From Ligula intestinalis (lineage: Eukaryota > Platyhelminthes > Cestoda > Diphyllobothriidea > Diphyllobothriidae), in contig JAYGXS010000003.1 of NCBI GenBank assembly GCA_036362985.1, positions 65,433,219 to 65,497,218 of the forward strand: a stretch of DNA of 64,000 nucleotides. Direction: 5' to 3'. Every line of letters starts with the position of its first letter. The stretch's first letter is position 1. The notes beneath the pieces were generated by a model. The model was not told the DNA's origin, did no database searches, and saw only the letters and a program-made list of their open reading frames with translations. The translations under genes and the position numbers were made by a program. Shown piece by piece: positions 61,815 to 64,000 of this stretch.

Positions 61815-62050
61815 ACTACTCAGCAGAAGAATGTGATTACGATGAACGAGTGGCGCGAAATGAAAGTAACGGATACCGCTCTGGCCCGATTCTACGGACT
61901 GCCAAAAATTCACAAACCGAATTTCCCACTTCGGCCAATTGTTGCCCTCAAAGGCAGCCCTACTTATAATTTGGCAAAGTGGATGTATAGAAAACTGAAA
62001 TTCCTCCAAGGCGACTCGACTACCTCAATTCAATCAGCTTCTCAATTCCT
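61815..62050 (+). pseudogene. Penelope-like RT fragment, head-to-head with the longer copy
   Basis: Inverted duplicate of 61575-61811. On the plus strand it reads MNEWREMKVTDTALARFYGL, KPNFPLRPIVALKGSPTY and then AKWMYRKLKFLQGDST, without the stop that the minus copy has before AKWMYRK. It breaks off after SASQFLE at about 62050. Both copies begin at the same sequence (CAGAAGAATGTGATTACGAT), separated by about 20 bp. Confidence 0.85.
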
Positions 62051-63970
62051 TGAATTCCTTCCATTTTCAGTAACTCGGCTTTCCTCTTTTTCATTAAATT
62101 CCGCCAATATAAGGTTGAATTTCCTCAATTGGCATCAATTTCCCGAACAACAGAAGCTTGTGTTGATGGATTTTATTCTATTTAGTACATTGCGACAAAT
62201 ATAAGTTTCTTTAATTTAATATTTTTGATCACGTCCAACGCAATTATATATTCGTTTGCACTCGCTAACTAAGAACTAAATGTTTGACCACAAATTACGT
62301 TGGATAGTTGGGCGGGGAAAATATATATTTAGGCAGCACTACAAGACAGTCTTGCCCATCAAAGTACCCGCTTCACTTGCCGATCTAGATCAAATGAGGA
62401 CGCCTTATGGCCCCAACTCTTCCGGTCCCAGGAACCTTATGTGAAGTCCGTTTCGTTTGTGAAAAGCATCTACAATGTTTCACGGTGGGGGTCGGCAGGG
62501 CCGAATATCCAGGTCCGCCAATTCGCCCTGAAGAGTAAGAGCAAGGCTCCGCCGTAGTGTAACTCGCCTAAAAGTGACTTCCACCATTGCGCCTATATCT
62601 AACGGTCATGGGTGGAATGGTAGGCTCGGAGACAATAAACTCGTAGCTGTAAGCCTGTGTGCAGTTGGCACAGCGAAAATCAGATTTTTTACTCGACAAC
62701 CGGCAGTGGAGCTTAGAAGGCATCTGTCTTACCTAAATTCTCAGTGTGCCTCTTTTAAAAAAAGTACTTTACACATTACACATTATCTTTATTTGATCTG
62801 GTCGACTAGCCGCTTTTCAGCGGTATCTTTGCCGTTCGTCGACTCCCTGTTATGCTTCCAGCTACGTAGCTTGTGCTGCCTGGTTCGTAGTCGTACTGTC
62901 CGCAGCCTGTGTACGGTGATGGTGAGATCATCTATTTGTGATGAGCATGCAACTTTCGTCTGGAGACCGGTTTCCCAACAGACACCAGCCTATAGGGGAC
63001 GCTCGTGGACTTACCGTACAACTCACAGTCCCGTCTTCTGGACGTGATCATTTGTGTATCCAACCCTCTTCCCCTACACCCCCGTGTTCTCCTGCTGAGC
63101 GTCCTTTTCCAGGACCCCGTAGCGTGAACATGGTCCTTCGCGTGACCTTTTGACTCTTTTATTTTCATGTGACATTTTGCGCCGTCATACATGCTGGGCA
63201 TATTGGAACACGCGGACTAGATAATCTCCTCCTCCTAACCAGTCAGCGTTCTAAAATTTTCACCTTACCGTCGCATGACTCTGTCTGCTGACAGTACTTA
63301 GATGACTTGTTAGTTTGAGCTTCATCAAAACCCCTTCACACAACAATGAAACTATCAACTATATTTATAGTAGAGTAGTCCTTTGCCGTGTTTGCCTAAT
63401 GGTGTACCATCCGCGTTTATATAGACTGTCTCTATCATGTTGCGCTACCTGTTTTCCCCTTCTCGAGTAGATGAGCTCCCGCCCTTTGACAATGTTATTT
63501 GTCGCGTCTGGTAGCTTCTTCCTGTTTGCCAGTCTCTCAAGCGTCGACTCACAGTGGCTCACAGTCCAGTTTTAAATTCTCGAATTCACTGCCCTTTCCC
63601 TCATTTGGATTTCTCCTAGATAGACTGACAAGGGGCCTGAGGGCCGAACTGATTCACTCCGAAACGCCAATCATATCAGTGTGCCCTTAGTCCATTGTCT
63701 GCTACTCGAGTATCATCTGCCTGATTCGTCCGCGATGAGTTTCAGTGACAATCGGTACTCATGACTCACCACCCATGCGGTCTCGCTAACTAACGTGGCC
63801 ACGTGAGTGAAGGACACTACGCCCCTGATCGTAGGACTGCGCTAACGGACGTCACGTCTTACTGAGTCCCACCCTACTTAATGGCCCACCGTCTTTCAAA
63901 GAACGTCTTCGCACCTAGTCTCTGCGGTGAATAAGTGTCAGCTCAGCCGGTAAACGCGATGCCTGATAAT
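62051..63970. other. Unassigned
   Basis: A/T-rich to mixed sequence. The 157-codon plus frame at 62574-63047 shows no domain or splice support. No repeat partner and no K2P exon were found. Confidence 0.4.
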
Positions 63971-63973
63971 TTG

Positions 63974-64000
63974 TACAGAAGAAGAAGAAGATGCGATCAC
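63974..64000 (-). repeat. Penelope-like terminus cut by the window edge
   Basis: AGAAGAAGAAGAAGATGCGA followed by TCAC is the outer end of the terminal repeat found at 19971 and 52973, joined to a short (GAA)n. The element continues to the right. Confidence 0.5.

Noticed and set aside
62574..63047. 157-codon plus frame
   Set aside because: No domain, no splice sites that fit the K2P gene, and no repeat relationship.

Overview
This 64 kb window looks like a piece of a large, repeat-rich animal genome. It has short protein-coding exons with GT-AG introns and many decayed retrotransposon fragments. A run of ten Ns at 19887-19896, inside a (GAA)n tract, marks a draft-assembly gap. Several non-LTR reverse-transcriptase fragments, a Penelope-like element with a GIY-YIG domain, and animal-type genes (a two-pore K+ channel and a multi-PDZ scaffold) point to a metazoan. 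A flatworm, perhaps a tapeworm, is my best guess; that is inference from the repeat content, not something the window proves. There are no bacterial operons, no CRISPR array and no ribosomal RNA gene.

Layout. 1-8.7 kb is a graveyard of LINE 3' ends: at least six truncated reverse-transcriptase or 3'-UTR copies on both strands, one interrupted by another. 9.4-34.7 kb carries one long plus-strand gene for a coiled-coil protein that I cannot name. Fifteen exons joined in phase give about 1,004 residues, ending in a Cys-rich tail. Its introns hold a TIR element, an inverted pair of Penelope-like termini beside the (GAA)n tract, another LINE fragment, several dispersed repeats, a telomere-like degenerate array and a strong hairpin. 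36.7-41.0 kb holds the 3' part of a convergent minus-strand gene with two PDZ domains of the DLG/Scribble type; six exons join in phase, and one intron appears to be GC-AG. 41-46 kb is repeats and unassigned sequence. 46.1-58.1 kb holds two exons of a two-pore potassium (K2P) channel on the plus strand, split by a 10.9 kb intron. The second exon ends inside the selectivity filter, and the rest of the gene lies beyond the window. 60.0-62.05 kb is a Penelope-like element with internal stops, arranged head-to-head with a second, truncated copy, and with hammerhead-like motifs in its terminal region.

How the genes relate. The coiled-coil gene and the PDZ gene are convergent, about 2.0 kb apart. 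The K2P gene follows in the opposite direction to the PDZ gene. Nothing shows shared regulation. The PDZ protein would be a submembrane scaffold and the K2P protein a leak channel. No single undescribed system stands out. The best candidates for a second look are the unrecognised coiled-coil protein, the two perfect or near-perfect hairpins, the fold-back arrangements of the Penelope-like copies, and a dispersed repeat that keeps the same minus-strand reading frames in two copies.
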